Positions 25,937 to 35,609 of a DNA stretch of 64,000 bases are shown here, piece by piece. The first letter of the stretch is position 1, and every line of letters begins with the position of its first letter. The stretch covers positions 248,001-312,000 of the forward strand of contig CATQHW010000003.1 of assembly GCA_958296075.1 (NCBI GenBank), read 5' to 3'. The stretch is from an uncultured Spirochaetia bacterium. Lineage in GTDB: Bacteria; Spirochaetota; Spirochaetia; SZUA-6; Bin103. Below the pieces are notes generated by a model, which was not told the DNA's origin, made no database searches, and saw nothing but the letters and a program-made list of their open reading frames with translations. Made by a program: the position numbers and the translations under genes.

Positions 25937-27597
25937 ACGACGCCGACGCGATCGTGGTCGGCTCCGGTGCGGCCGGCGGTTGGGCGGCCAAGGAGCTGAC
26001 CGAGGCGGGGCTACGCGTGCTGCTCCTGGAAGCGGGGCCGGAGCGGAAGCCGGCCGGAGCCGGCCGGGCGTGGGCGACGCGGCTGTGGCGTCACGCCCGC
26101 GGCGCCCAGCCGGTGCAGGAGTTGCAGCCGGGTTACTGGATCAAGGATCCCAACCTCTTCGTGAAGGACGTGGAGCAGGGATACTCCACGCCGCCGGATC
26201 GGCCGTTCGTCTGGATACGCGGCCGGCAACTCGGCGGGCGCACGCTGCTCTGGGGTGGGGTGACGCTGCGTCTGTCCGACTATGAGCTGGCGGCTTCCGA
26301 GCGCGACGGCTACGGGCCGTCGTGGCCGATCCGCTACCGCGATCTGGCTCCCCATTACGACCGGATCGAGCGCTTCTTGCGCATCCACGGCACGCGGGAG
26401 CGCTTGCCGCAGCTTCCGGACGGCCGGTTCGTGGGAGCGCGGCCGCTGACGCGGGCGGAGCGCCGGCTGGGCGACGGGGTGGCGGCGGTCTGGCCGGACC
26501 GGCGTCTGATCCCGTCGCGCGGGTTGGCCCTGGAGCGTCACGGCCGCGAGCCGCGTTTGAGCAGCGTCGCCACCAGCATCGACGCGGCGCGGGCGACCGG
26601 CCGCCTGCACGTCCGCACCGGCGCGGCGGTCAGCCACCTGATCCCCGGCGGCCGCGCAGGGCGCGCCGGCGGGGTGCTGTTCGTGGATGCCGTCACCGGC
26701 TCGGCGCACGCGGCGCGGGCTCGTCTGATCGTCCTGTGCGCCTCCACGATCGAGACGACTCGCATTCTGCTCGCCACCCGGATGGAGCATCCCGAGCTGC
26801 CGGTGAGCGAGTCGGACTGCCTGGGCCGCTACCTGATGGACCACGTGATCCTGGGGACGGCGGTGGAGGTAGACGACGTCCCATACGATCCGCCGGCGGC
26901 GTTCACGGCCGCCGATTCGTTTCTGGTGCCGCGGTTTCAGAACATCGCCGGCACCGAACCGTATCTGCGCGGCTTCGGCTTGTGGGGCGTGATCCAGCGC
27001 CGCGGCTTCGCCGGCCGCCACGGCCGGCCGGCGCTCGGTCTGTTGATCGCGCAGGGGGAGATGCTGCCGAGGCACGACAACCGGGTGGAACTCGACGGGG
27101 ACCGCGGCGGCGACGGCCTGCCCGGCGTGCGCATCAGTTGCGCATGGGGCGACAACGATCGGACGATGCGCGACGCCATGGACACGGCGGTCGAGGAGAT
27201 GGTGCATGCCGGCGGCGGGCGCACGGTCAGGAGGTTCGGGGCGCTCGCTCGCCTGCCGGGGCTCCTCGGGCTGCCGGCACGACTGGAACGGTTCTGGCGG
27301 GCGCCGCCGCCCGGAGCGTTCGTGCACGAGGTCGGCGGCGCCCGCATGGGCAGCGATCCGGGCGCTTCGGTGGTCGACGCGCGCAATCGCTGCTGGGGGA
27401 TGCCCAACGTGCTGGTCACCGACGGCGCGTGCTGGCCCACCTCCGGCTGGCAGAGCCCGACGCTGACGATCATGGCGCTGACCGCCCGCGCCTGCTCGCT
27501 GGCGGCGGCCGATCTGCGCCACGGGGAACTGCGTTCGGGCCTGGACGCCCCGCCCGCCAGGAGCTGCCCGCCCGCCGGGAAGGGGTCGCGGGGCTGA
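25933..27597 (+). CDS. GMC family FAD-dependent oxidoreductase
   Basis: Flavoprotein of 554 residues that oxidises an alcohol or sugar hydroxyl. The FAD-binding start is DAIVVGSGAAGGWAAKEL, followed by the acidic end of strand 2 (LLLEAGPE), the GMC loop RGRQLGGRTLLWGG near 95, and a C-terminal half ending in HEVGGARMGSDP and NVLVTDGACWPTSGWQSPTLTIMAL. In place of the usual His-Asn end of the active site, the region is GWQSPT, as in the sugar-oxidising branch. No signal peptide is seen. GTG start overlaps the aldo/keto reductase stop (GTGA), so translation is coupled. Confidence 0.9.
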   Translation: MNDADAIVVGSGAAGGWAAKELTEAGLRVLLLEAGPERKPAGAGRAWATRLWRHARGAQPVQELQPGYWIKDPNLFVKDVEQGYSTPPDRPFVWIRGRQLGGRTLLWGGVTLRLSDYELAASERDGYGPSWPIRYRDLAPHYDRIERFLRIHGTRERLPQLPDGRFVGARPLTRAERRLGDGVAAVWPDRRLIPSRGLALERHGREPRLSSVATSIDAARATGRLHVRTGAAVSHLIPGGRAGRAGGVLFVDAVTGSAHAARARLIVLCASTIETTRILLATRMEHPELPVSESDCLGRYLMDHVILGTAVEVDDVPYDPPAAFTAADSFLVPRFQNIAGTEPYLRGFGLWGVIQRRGFAGRHGRPALGLLIAQGEMLPRHDNRVELDGDRGGDGLPGVRISCAWGDNDRTMRDAMDTAVEEMVHAGGGRTVRRFGALARLPGLLGLPARLERFWRAPPPGAFVHEVGGARMGSDPGASVVDARNRCWGMPNVLVTDGACWPTSGWQSPTLTIMALTARACSLAAADLRHGELRSGLDAPPARSCPPAGKGSRG

Positions 27598-27621
27598 GCG
27601 GCCGCCGGCGGCAGGAACCTG

Positions 27622-28920
27622 ATGCGTATCGCCATCGTCGCCATCGGTTCCTGGGGCGACGTGGGCCCGCTCATCGCGCTCGGCGCCGGACTGGCCGGCG
27701 CCGGCTACCGGGTGGTGCTGGTCACGCACGCCGCCTATGCGCCAGACGCCGGCCGCGCCGGCCTCGACTTCGCGCCGCTGAGCGGCGATCCGGTGGCGAT
27801 TCCGGAGGACGAGGACGGCCGGCAATGGCTGGAGTCGGGCGGCAACGGGCTGCGGTTCGCCGCGCATCTGATCCGCATCGCCCGCCCGCTGTTGCGCGCG
27901 GTGCTGCAGGAGACGCATGCCGCCTGCAGCTCCTGCGCAGCGGTCCTGCACACGCCGTTCGCGTCGTTCGCCGCTCACGTCGCCGAACGTCTGGAGCTGC
28001 CGAGCATCGTCGTCGGCCAGCAGCCGGTGACCAGGACCGGCGAATGGCCGGCGTTCCTGGTCCCGCAGGGCGCGTGGCTCGGCAGCCGCGGCAACCGGCT
28101 GTCGTACCGGCTGATGGAGCAGGCGCTGTGGCTGCCGTACCGGTCGCGGTACCAGCGGTGGCGCCGCAGCGTCGGCCTGCCCGGCGCCGGCCCGTTCGGG
28201 CCGGCCGGCCGTCTGTATACCGGCCGCGTGCCGGTGCTGTACGGCTTCAGCGGCCTGGTGGTGCCGCCGCCGGCCGACTGGCCGGCCTGGCACCACGCCG
28301 CCGGCTACTGGACGGCGCCGCCGCGTGACTCCTGGAGCCGCGCCGACGCCCAGGTGGCCGCATTCCTGCGCGCCGGGCCGCCGCCGGTGTTCGTGGGCTT
28401 CGGCAGCATGACCGCCCGCGACCCGGCGCACGCGCTGGCGCAGGTCGTCGGGGCGCTGCGCCGCACCGGTCGCCGCGGGCTGCTGGCGACCGCCGCCGGC
28501 GCGCTCCCGCCGCGCCTGCAGGCGGCGGACGTGCTGGTCGCGGAAGGCTTTTCCCATGCGCGCGCCCTGCCGGGGGTAGCCGCCGCCGTGCATCACGGCG
28601 GCGCCGGCACGGTGGCCGCCGGCCTCACGGCCGGCGTGCCGGCGGTGGTCGTCCCGTTCTTCGCCGACCAGTTCTTCTGGGGGCGGCGGGTGGCGGCGCT
28701 GGGGGTCGGGCCGGCCCCTCTGCCGATGGCCGAGCTCAGCGCCGCCCGGTTGGCCGCCCGGCTGCGGGCCGTGCTAGCATCGCCGTCGATGCGGGAGCGG
28801 GCGGCCGATCTGGGCTCGCGGCTGCGCGCCGAGGACGGCGTGGCGGCGGCGGTGCGGCTGATCGACCGTTATCTGGGAGCTCGCCGGGGTGCGGGCGGCC
28901 GGGCGACGGCGCGTGGGTGA
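27622..28920 (+). CDS. UGT-like glycosyltransferase (GT1, sterol glucosyltransferase type)
   Basis: Inverting GT-B enzyme of 432 residues transferring a nucleotide-sugar residue to a small lipophilic acceptor. The N-terminus IVAIGSWGDVGPLIALGAGL is the glyco_transf_28-type acceptor domain, and the donor site is HHGGAGTVAAGLTAGVPAVVVPFFADQFFWGRRV near residue 330, as in sterol and macrolide glycosyltransferases. It has a ribosome site (AGGAA) before the ATG, 24 bp after the GMC gene, and overlaps the next gene by 8 bp. Co-operon redox enzymes suggest that it glycosylates the compound they oxidise or reduce. Confidence 0.88.
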   Translation: MRIAIVAIGSWGDVGPLIALGAGLAGAGYRVVLVTHAAYAPDAGRAGLDFAPLSGDPVAIPEDEDGRQWLESGGNGLRFAAHLIRIARPLLRAVLQETHAACSSCAAVLHTPFASFAAHVAERLELPSIVVGQQPVTRTGEWPAFLVPQGAWLGSRGNRLSYRLMEQALWLPYRSRYQRWRRSVGLPGAGPFGPAGRLYTGRVPVLYGFSGLVVPPPADWPAWHHAAGYWTAPPRDSWSRADAQVAAFLRAGPPPVFVGFGSMTARDPAHALAQVVGALRRTGRRGLLATAAGALPPRLQAADVLVAEGFSHARALPGVAAAVHHGGAGTVAAGLTAGVPAVVVPFFADQFFWGRRVAALGVGPAPLPMAELSAARLAARLRAVLASPSMRERAADLGSRLRAEDGVAAAVRLIDRYLGARRGAGGRATARG

Positions 28921-29668
28921 GCGGTCCGGCGTTCCCCGCCGGCTCCACCAGATCTGGATGCAGGGCCAGGACCGCCTGCCGCCGCGGCTCGTCGAGCTGC
29001 AGCGCACTTGGCAGCGGCTCAATCCGGACTACGAGTACCGCCTGTGGGACGGGGCGGCGCTGCGCGAGCTGATCGCCGCGCGCCACGCGTGGTTCCTGCC
29101 CACCTACGACCGCTACCGGCACCTGCACCAGCGCGCCGATGCCGGCCGGCTGTTCGTGCTGTATGACCGGGGCGGCTTCTATGCCGACATCGACGCGCGG
29201 GCGCTCCGCCCGCTCGACGAGCTGACCGCGCTGGTGCCGGATGCGCGGGTGATCGCCTCGGCGTTGCCGTTCGCCGGGCTGGACCGCGTCCTGATCGGCA
29301 TGGCGTGCGGCACGCGCCGGCTGATCAGCAACGCGATCGTGGGCATGGAGCCGGAATTGGACGAGTGGCAGCAGGTGCTGCGACGGCTACCGCGGCGACC
29401 GGCGTTCCTTCGATTCCACAAGGAGCTCTCGATAGCTTTCGGCACCGGACCGATGTTCCTCTCCGGCGCGGTCGACCGCGCGTTCGCCGGGCGCCGCGAG
29501 CAGCTGGCGATCATGCCGGCCCGCATGTTCGAACGCCGGCTGGGGTATCAACCGTACGTTCCCGCTCCGGCCGACGCGTTTATGGATCACCTGATGGACG
29601 CGTCGTGGCATTCGCCGTGGCTGCAGCGGCTGCTGCGGATGTACTACGGATGGCTGGGCCGCCGCTGA
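28913..29668 (+). CDS. GT32-type glycosyltransferase with DXD motif
   Basis: Protein of 251 residues of the Gly_transf_sug/OCH1 type. It begins with RLHQIWMQGQDRLPPRL, the usual start, followed by YEYRLWDGAALREL, and the ligand motif RADAGRLFVLYDRGGFYADIDARAL near residue 78 with the DxD metal site. The GTG at 28913 overlaps the stop of the previous gene by 8 bp; a second GTG at 28889 is also in frame. The last 282 bp are covered on the other strand by the tail of the MMPL transporter frame. Expected role: adding a hexose to a glycolipid or capsule acceptor. Confidence 0.85.
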   Translation: MGERSGVPRRLHQIWMQGQDRLPPRLVELQRTWQRLNPDYEYRLWDGAALRELIAARHAWFLPTYDRYRHLHQRADAGRLFVLYDRGGFYADIDARALRPLDELTALVPDARVIASALPFAGLDRVLIGMACGTRRLISNAIVGMEPELDEWQQVLRRLPRRPAFLRFHKELSIAFGTGPMFLSGAVDRAFAGRREQLAIMPARMFERRLGYQPYVPAPADAFMDHLMDASWHSPWLQRLLRMYYGWLGRR

Positions 29669-31945
29669 CCCGGCGAGCGGCGCGCGCGCGAAGCGAGTGA
29701 GGAGGGCCGGCAGGACGGTGAGGGCGCCGGCCGTGGTCGCGACGATGGCGACGCTCAACAGCAGCCCGAAGCGTGCGACCGGAACGAAGGTCGATCCCAC
29801 CAGGGCCAGCAGCCCGAAGCAGATCGCCGCCGAGGTGACCAGGATCGGGCAGCCGGCGTGCGCCACCGCGGCGCGCACGGCCTGCTGCGGGCCGGCGCCG
29901 CCGGCGCGTTCGCGCTGGTACCAGACCAGCAGGTGGAGCGCGTCGTCGATGCCGATACCGATCGCCAAGCTGGCGACCATCACCGACAGCGCGTCGAACG
30001 GCAGCCCGGTGGCGGCCATCAGCGCCGCGGTCGCCATGATGCCGATCGCCAGCGGCGCCAGCGCCGCCAGACCGAGCAGGAAGGAGCGCAGCGCGACCGC
30101 AGTCAGCAGCACTACCAGCACCATGCTGGAGATGGTGGTGACGATCTGGTCGCGCCGCAGCAGCTCGGAGAGGCGCAGCGTGAACATGCTCCAGCCCCAC
30201 ATCTCCGCCTGCACCTCCGGCAGCGTTTCGTCCACGGCTTGGCGGACGAAGGCGGCCAGTTCGGACATGCCGCGTTCGTACAGATAGCCGCCGGTCGAGC
30301 CGTCCAGCACCCAGAGGCGGCTGGTCAGGGTCTGCCCGTCATCGCCCAGTCCGGGACCGGAGCGGGCCTCGGCGGCCAGTGCGCTCAGGCGCGCCGCCAG
30401 CTCGATGAACGGCCGGTCCGCCGCCGTCAGGGGATCGGGAGACGCACCGGCCGCGCGCCGCAGCGCCGCCACGCTAGTCGTGAACGACGAGAGGTGGCTG
30501 ACGTCGGCATGGGAGTCCAGCCGCGCTTCCAGCGCCTCCACGGCGGCCAGCACGTGCGGATGCGTGAAGTAGCGCGTCGTGTCGTCCGGCGCCTGCAGCG
30601 TGAGGTTGAGATCGATGAAGCCGCCGAAATCGCGCATGAACGAGGCGTTGGCGGCCACCGCGTCGCTCTCGCCGCGCACGTGTCCGGCAAAATCGGTCTC
30701 GTAGCGGATCGCCGGCACCGCCGCCGCGAACAGGACCAGCACCAGCGCGGCGCCGATCAGAGCCGCCTGAGGGCGCGCGGTCAGGTTCACGGCCACGCGC
30801 TGGAGGAAGGCGAGCACGCCTCCCGACCGGCCCGGGTTCGGCCGGACGTGGATTTGACGGAGCGCCGCCGGCAGCACGGTCAGGCACAGCGAAGCGCCGA
30901 TGGCGACGCCGGCAGCCGAGATCAACCCGAACTCGCGCAGCCGCGGCACGCTCGACAGCACCAGGGTGAGGAACCCGGCGATCGTGGTTGCCGCCGCCAG
31001 CGTCACCGGCCGGATCACCGCCGCCGCGGCGGCCTGCACGTCGTGCGATCCGCGGCCGGAGCGAAACGCCAGATGCACGCCGTAGGAGCTGGTCAGGGCA
31101 ATCACCAGGATCGGCACCACCAGCGTGATGATGCCGATCGGTACGCCGGTCAGCCTCATCAACCCGGTCGACCAGACGGCTGCGCTGGCCGCCACCGCCA
31201 CCACCGCCATGGTGACCGGCAGGCGTCCCAGCGCCACCAGCAGCGTCAGAACGAGCACGCCCACGGCGAGCAGTCCCAGGATGGGCGGATCGCGATGCAG
31301 CGCGGCCAGCGTGGCCTGATGTAGCGGGATCCACCCGGCCAGGGTCACCCGGTAATGCTCGCGCAACCGGTCGAGCGCCGGCTCGATCGACGCCAGGAAC
31401 CGCTGGTAGTCGGGGATTACCGCGACCGCGTACAGCAGCGCCAGGGCGGTGCCGTCGGCGGCCAGCACCAGATTGCGAGCCTCCGGTGCGTCGCGGAGCG
31501 CCGCCCGCACCCGCTCCGCCTCCGCCGCGGAGGCTGGCGCGCGGCCGTCCGCGAGCGCCGGCCCGAGCTGCAGCCGCTCTCCGTCGAGCCGGAAGGCCGG
31601 CAGGTTGAGCGGTGTCACTGCGGAGACGACCAGCGGATCGGCGGAGATGGCGCGGTCCGCCTCCTCCAGCGCCTGCAGACCGCTCACCGCGAACGGATCG
31701 GCCGCGCGCAGCACCACGATCAGGTAGTTGAGGTCCTTGTCGGCCGCGCCGTAGGTGTCGAGCAGGCGCTGCGCCGCGTCGTCGCGCGGCAGCAGCCTGA
31801 CCACTTCCGGGTCGATGCGCACGCCCGTGGCGGCCAGGCCGAGCGCGGCCGTAAGCACCACCCAGACGACGACGATCGTTCGGGAGTGCCGGAGTATGGC
31901 GGAGGCGGCATGCAGGGAACGCGCGGAGGGTCGGGTGGCTATCAC
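29387..31945 (-). CDS. RND/MMPL family transporter (HpnN-like) with read-through tail
   Basis: Inner-membrane exporter of 852 residues in two MMPL halves. The first helix follows SRTIVVVWVVLTAALGL, a large periplasmic loop lies at about 45-220, and the second-half helices carry LVVLLTAVALRSFLLGLAALAPLAIGIM and GIGIDDALHLLVWYQRERA. The family includes hopanoid and glycolipid exporters. The membrane domain ends near residue 758 (LLTRFARAPLAG), after which no stop occurs and the frame runs 94 residues on the antisense of the GT32 gene to a TGA at 29387. The start GTG at 31945 shares a divergent region with sucC. Confidence 0.83.
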   Translation of the reverse strand: MIATRPSARSLHAASAILRHSRTIVVVWVVLTAALGLAATGVRIDPEVVRLLPRDDAAQRLLDTYGAADKDLNYLIVVLRAADPFAVSGLQALEEADRAISADPLVVSAVTPLNLPAFRLDGERLQLGPALADGRAPASAAEAERVRAALRDAPEARNLVLAADGTALALLYAVAVIPDYQRFLASIEPALDRLREHYRVTLAGWIPLHQATLAALHRDPPILGLLAVGVLVLTLLVALGRLPVTMAVVAVAASAAVWSTGLMRLTGVPIGIITLVVPILVIALTSSYGVHLAFRSGRGSHDVQAAAAAVIRPVTLAAATTIAGFLTLVLSSVPRLREFGLISAAGVAIGASLCLTVLPAALRQIHVRPNPGRSGGVLAFLQRVAVNLTARPQAALIGAALVLVLFAAAVPAIRYETDFAGHVRGESDAVAANASFMRDFGGFIDLNLTLQAPDDTTRYFTHPHVLAAVEALEARLDSHADVSHLSSFTTSVAALRRAAGASPDPLTAADRPFIELAARLSALAAEARSGPGLGDDGQTLTSRLWVLDGSTGGYLYERGMSELAAFVRQAVDETLPEVQAEMWGWSMFTLRLSELLRRDQIVTTISSMVLVVLLTAVALRSFLLGLAALAPLAIGIMATAALMAATGLPFDALSVMVASLAIGIGIDDALHLLVWYQRERAGGAGPQQAVRAAVAHAGCPILVTSAAICFGLLALVGSTFVPVARFGLLLSVAIVATTAGALTVLPALLTRFARAPLAGSAAAQPSVVHPQQPLQPRRMPRRVHQVIHKRVGRSGNVRLIPQPAFEHAGRHDRQLLAAPGERAVDRAGEEHRSGAESYRELLVESKERRSPR

Positions 31946-31962
31946 GGTCGGTGAAACCGCAA

Positions 31963-31968
31963 TATACT
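31963..31968 (+). promoter_or_regulatory. -10-like TATACT between the MMPL gene and sucC
   Basis: TATACT reads toward sucC, with the overlapping TATATT on the other strand reading toward the MMPL gene 15 nt before its GTG. No confident -35 was found. The 64-bp divergent region must hold both promoters. Confidence 0.35.
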
Positions 31969-32009
31969 AGATGGCGCCGGCAGCGTTTGCCTGCGGGCGA
32001 TCGACTTCC

Positions 32010-33211
<1,202 letters not shown>

Positions 33212-33212
<1 letters not shown>

Positions 33213-34072
33213 TGGCGGTCCTGATCGACCGGAACACCACGGTGATCGTGCAGGGGATCACCGGCAACCACGGGCGCTTTCACGCCGGTCAGATGATCGA
33301 GTACGGCACCGACGTGGCGGGCGGCACGCGGCCCGGCAAGGGCGGCGAGTCGATCCTGGGGCGGCCGATCTTCGATACCGCGGCAGAGGCGCGCGACCGG
33401 ACCGGCGCCGACTGCAGCGTCATCTTCGTGCCGGCGCCGCTGGCCGCCGACGCCATCCTGGAGGCGGTCGACGCCGGCATCGGGTTGGTGGTCTGCATCA
33501 CCGAGGGGATCCCGGTCCGGGACATGCAGCTCGTGCGCGCGCGGATCGACCGCAGCGGCAGCCGCCTGCTCGGCCCGAACTGCCCGGGGCTGCTCACGCC
33601 GGGGCGGAGCAAGGTCGGCATCATGCCGGGGACGATCGCCGCGCCGGGCAGCGTGGGCGTGGTGTCGCGCAGCGGCACGCTCACCTATGAGGCGGTGTAC
33701 GCGTTGACCGAACGCGGCATCGGCCAGTCGACTTGCATCGGCATCGGCGGCGACCCGGTGAACGGCACCGGCTTCATCGACGTGCTGGAGCTGTTCGAGC
33801 GCGACGAGCAGACCGATCGGGTGGTGCTGATCGGCGAGATCGGCGGCGCCGACGAGCAGCGCGCCGCCGACTACATCCGGCGCGAGATGACCAAGCCGGT
33901 GGTCGCCTTCATCGCCGGGCGGACGGCGCCCGCCGGCAAGACCATGGGCCACGCCGGCGCGCTGGTCGAGGGCGCCGAAGGGGCGGCCGGCGACAAGATC
34001 GAAACGTTGCGATCGGCCGGCGCCAGCATCGCCGCCCATCCGGAAGAGATTCCCGACCTGGTGAGCCGCTGA
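33212..34072 (+). CDS. sucD: Succinyl-CoA synthetase alpha subunit
   Basis: Partner of sucC, 286 residues. The Rossmann start [19 protein letters not shown] binds Co[19 protein letters not shown] follows, and the phosphorylated His lies in [10 protein letters not shown] near residue 246, with [15 protein letters not shown] in between. Length is standard. Start codon shared with the sucC stop (TGATG), so the subunits are made in balance. Downstream, the 130-bp gap to the convergent symporter holds a strong hairpin. Confidence 0.96.
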
Positions 34073-34111
34073 CGCCGGCGGCCCGCACGCGCCCGGGAAC
34101 GGCGGGGGCAC

Positions 34112-34153
34112 AAAAAAAGGCCCCTGGGTAAAGGAGGTGAAACCCCAGGGGCC
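34112..34153 (-). terminator. Intrinsic terminator with an anti-Shine-Dalgarno loop
   Basis: A 10-bp perfect stem (GGCCCCTGGG at 34119-34128 paired with CCCAGGGGCC at 34144-34153) and an A7 run at 34112-34118. Read on the minus strand this is a GC-rich hairpin followed by T7, placed right after the symporter gene. The 15-nt loop on that strand contains TCACCTCCTTTA, the anti-Shine-Dalgarno end of 16S rRNA; on the plus strand it is TAAAGGAGGTGA. No T run is present for plus-strand transcripts. Confidence 0.8.
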
Positions 34154-34202
34154 CCGAAGGCGAGATGTCCTTCGTGATAGGTATACAAACTAAACAGCCG
34201 GA

Positions 34203-35609
34203 TCAGTCGCGGGTTACACATTCGGTCCGCCGGTCCGCCGAAGTCCCGTTCCAGGCCGATCCGGGCCGCTTCCAGCCGCTGCCGGCCAGCATGCGGAAGG
34301 CGGCGGCCAGCGCCAGCGCGTAGGCGGCGAGCACGGCGGCCGCCACCCCGTAGCCGGCGGTGGCGACCGGCAGGTTCAGGATCAGCAGCAGCGGGATCGC
34401 CAGGAAGAAGGTGAGCCCGGAGGCGTAACAGTAGTCGGCGGCCGCCGGCGTGCGCAGCTCCGGGTCGACGATCCGCACCAGGGCGATGCCGGTGGTGATG
34501 GTGCCGGTCAGGCTGCCGTAGAACATCAGCAGTCGCTCGAACGAATGGTCGGCGAACAGCCGCGGGGTGATCCAGATCAGCGAGACCAGCGTCAGCGCGC
34601 CGATCAGAAGCGCGAATACCACCAGCAGCGGCCAATAGCGCGTGATGACGCCGATGCCGATCGACGCCAGCCCGGCGGCGATCATGAAGTCGACCGCGCC
34701 GCCGGCGATGCGGGTCAGCCCGCCGCCGTCGAGCAGGTGCGCGGCGCCGCACCGCTCGGCCAGCGCGCGCACCGCCAACGCGGTCAGCAGTCCGAAGATG
34801 AAGGCGATGCCCCACAGGTTGGCGGCCAGCTCGGTCCCGCGCGGTCCGAGTAGGGATAGCAGTTCGGTGACGCCGGTCAGCAGGACGTAGCTTGCCAGGT
34901 AGACGCCGAACACGACCGCCAGCCAGAGCGACAGCGAGTCGATCGCGTCCGGCTCGGTCCGCTGCCGGGCGGCCTCCGGCCCCGGCTGCCGCGCGTCGAG
35001 CACGCCGGTGCGCCCGCTCCGGTCGGCCGGCCGCTCGATCCACCCTCGCCTGATGCCGGCGTTGATGAGCGCCACGCCGCCGGTGCAGGCCAGCAGAAAG
35101 CCGAGCGCCCCGAACGTGAGGCCGATGCTGCCAGCGCCGTCGAAGCCGAGCGCCTCCCATCCGCTGCCGATCGCGAACGCCTGGCCCGGCCCCAGAGAGA
35201 GGCCGAGAGCCGCCAGTATGCCGAAGCTCGGAAAGAGCTCCGGCAGCAGCGTCCGCATTACCGCGAACGTGAGCAGCAGGCCGGCCAGACCCTGCAGGAC
35301 CATCTGCGACAGGATCGTCACCGCCGATCCGGTGATCGCGTTGGCTCGCCGCCGCGCGGTGGAGCGAAGCCCGAGCGCGATGATCGCCAAGTTGAACAGG
35401 TGATAGGTGAGCTGCTCGACGCCGCCGGCGCCGTGTCCGACCAGCGGCACCACCCAGTTGTAGAGCGGGAACAGCAGCGCGCCGGCGGTCAGCGCGTTGG
35501 GGATCAGGAAGCGCTGCAAGAGCCGGATGCGGGCGCGGGCGGCCGTCGCCGCCACCAGCGCCGCGCCGATCAGGCCGAAGTCGATCAGCAGCGGCCAGGA
35601 GAACGTCAG
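34203..35609 (-). CDS. Sodium/glutamate symporter family protein (GltS) with apparent CTG start
   Basis: Inner-membrane carrier of 468 residues, about eleven helices in two inverted halves. The first half has RFLIPNALTAGALLF and GPGQAFAIGSGWEALGFDGAGSIGLTFG, the second GSLTGTITTGIALVRIVDPE, typical of the GltS family (Na+-coupled glutamate uptake). It is longer than E. coli GltS (401 residues) through a hydrophilic linker near 215-245. The protein begins TFSWPLLIDFG right after CTG at 35609, whose last two bases are the TGA of the upstream M24 gene (CTGA overlap). No ATG, GTG or TTG precedes the first helix. The longer open frame is antisense shadow. Confidence 0.82.
   Translation of the reverse strand: MTFSWPLLIDFGLIGAALVAATAARARIRLLQRFLIPNALTAGALLFPLYNWVVPLVGHGAGGVEQLTYHLFNLAIIALGLRSTARRRANAITGSAVTILSQMVLQGLAGLLLTFAVMRTLLPELFPSFGILAALGLSLGPGQAFAIGSGWEALGFDGAGSIGLTFGALGFLLACTGGVALINAGIRRGWIERPADRSGRTGVLDARQPGPEAARQRTEPDAIDSLSLWLAVVFGVYLASYVLLTGVTELLSLLGPRGTELAANLWGIAFIFGLLTALAVRALAERCGAAHLLDGGGLTRIAGGAVDFMIAAGLASIGIGVITRYWPLLVVFALLIGALTLVSLIWITPRLFADHSFERLLMFYGSLTGTITTGIALVRIVDPELRTPAAADYCYASGLTFFLAIPLLLILNLPVATAGYGVAAAVLAAYALALAAAFRMLAGSGWKRPGSAWNGTSADRRTECVTRD

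Noticed and set aside
26011-28596. 861-codon antisense frame across GMC and GT1 genes
   Set aside because: Same artefact; the plus strand carries the FAD and GT motifs.
34129-34143. Fragment of a 16S rRNA gene
   Set aside because: Only the last 12 bases match the rRNA end; the sequence on both sides is the hairpin stem, not rRNA.
34165-34320. Small plus-strand gene after the TAAAGGAGGTGA sequence
   Set aside because: The ATG is more than 20 nt from the ribosome-like site, the frame is short and lies antisense to the end of the symporter gene.
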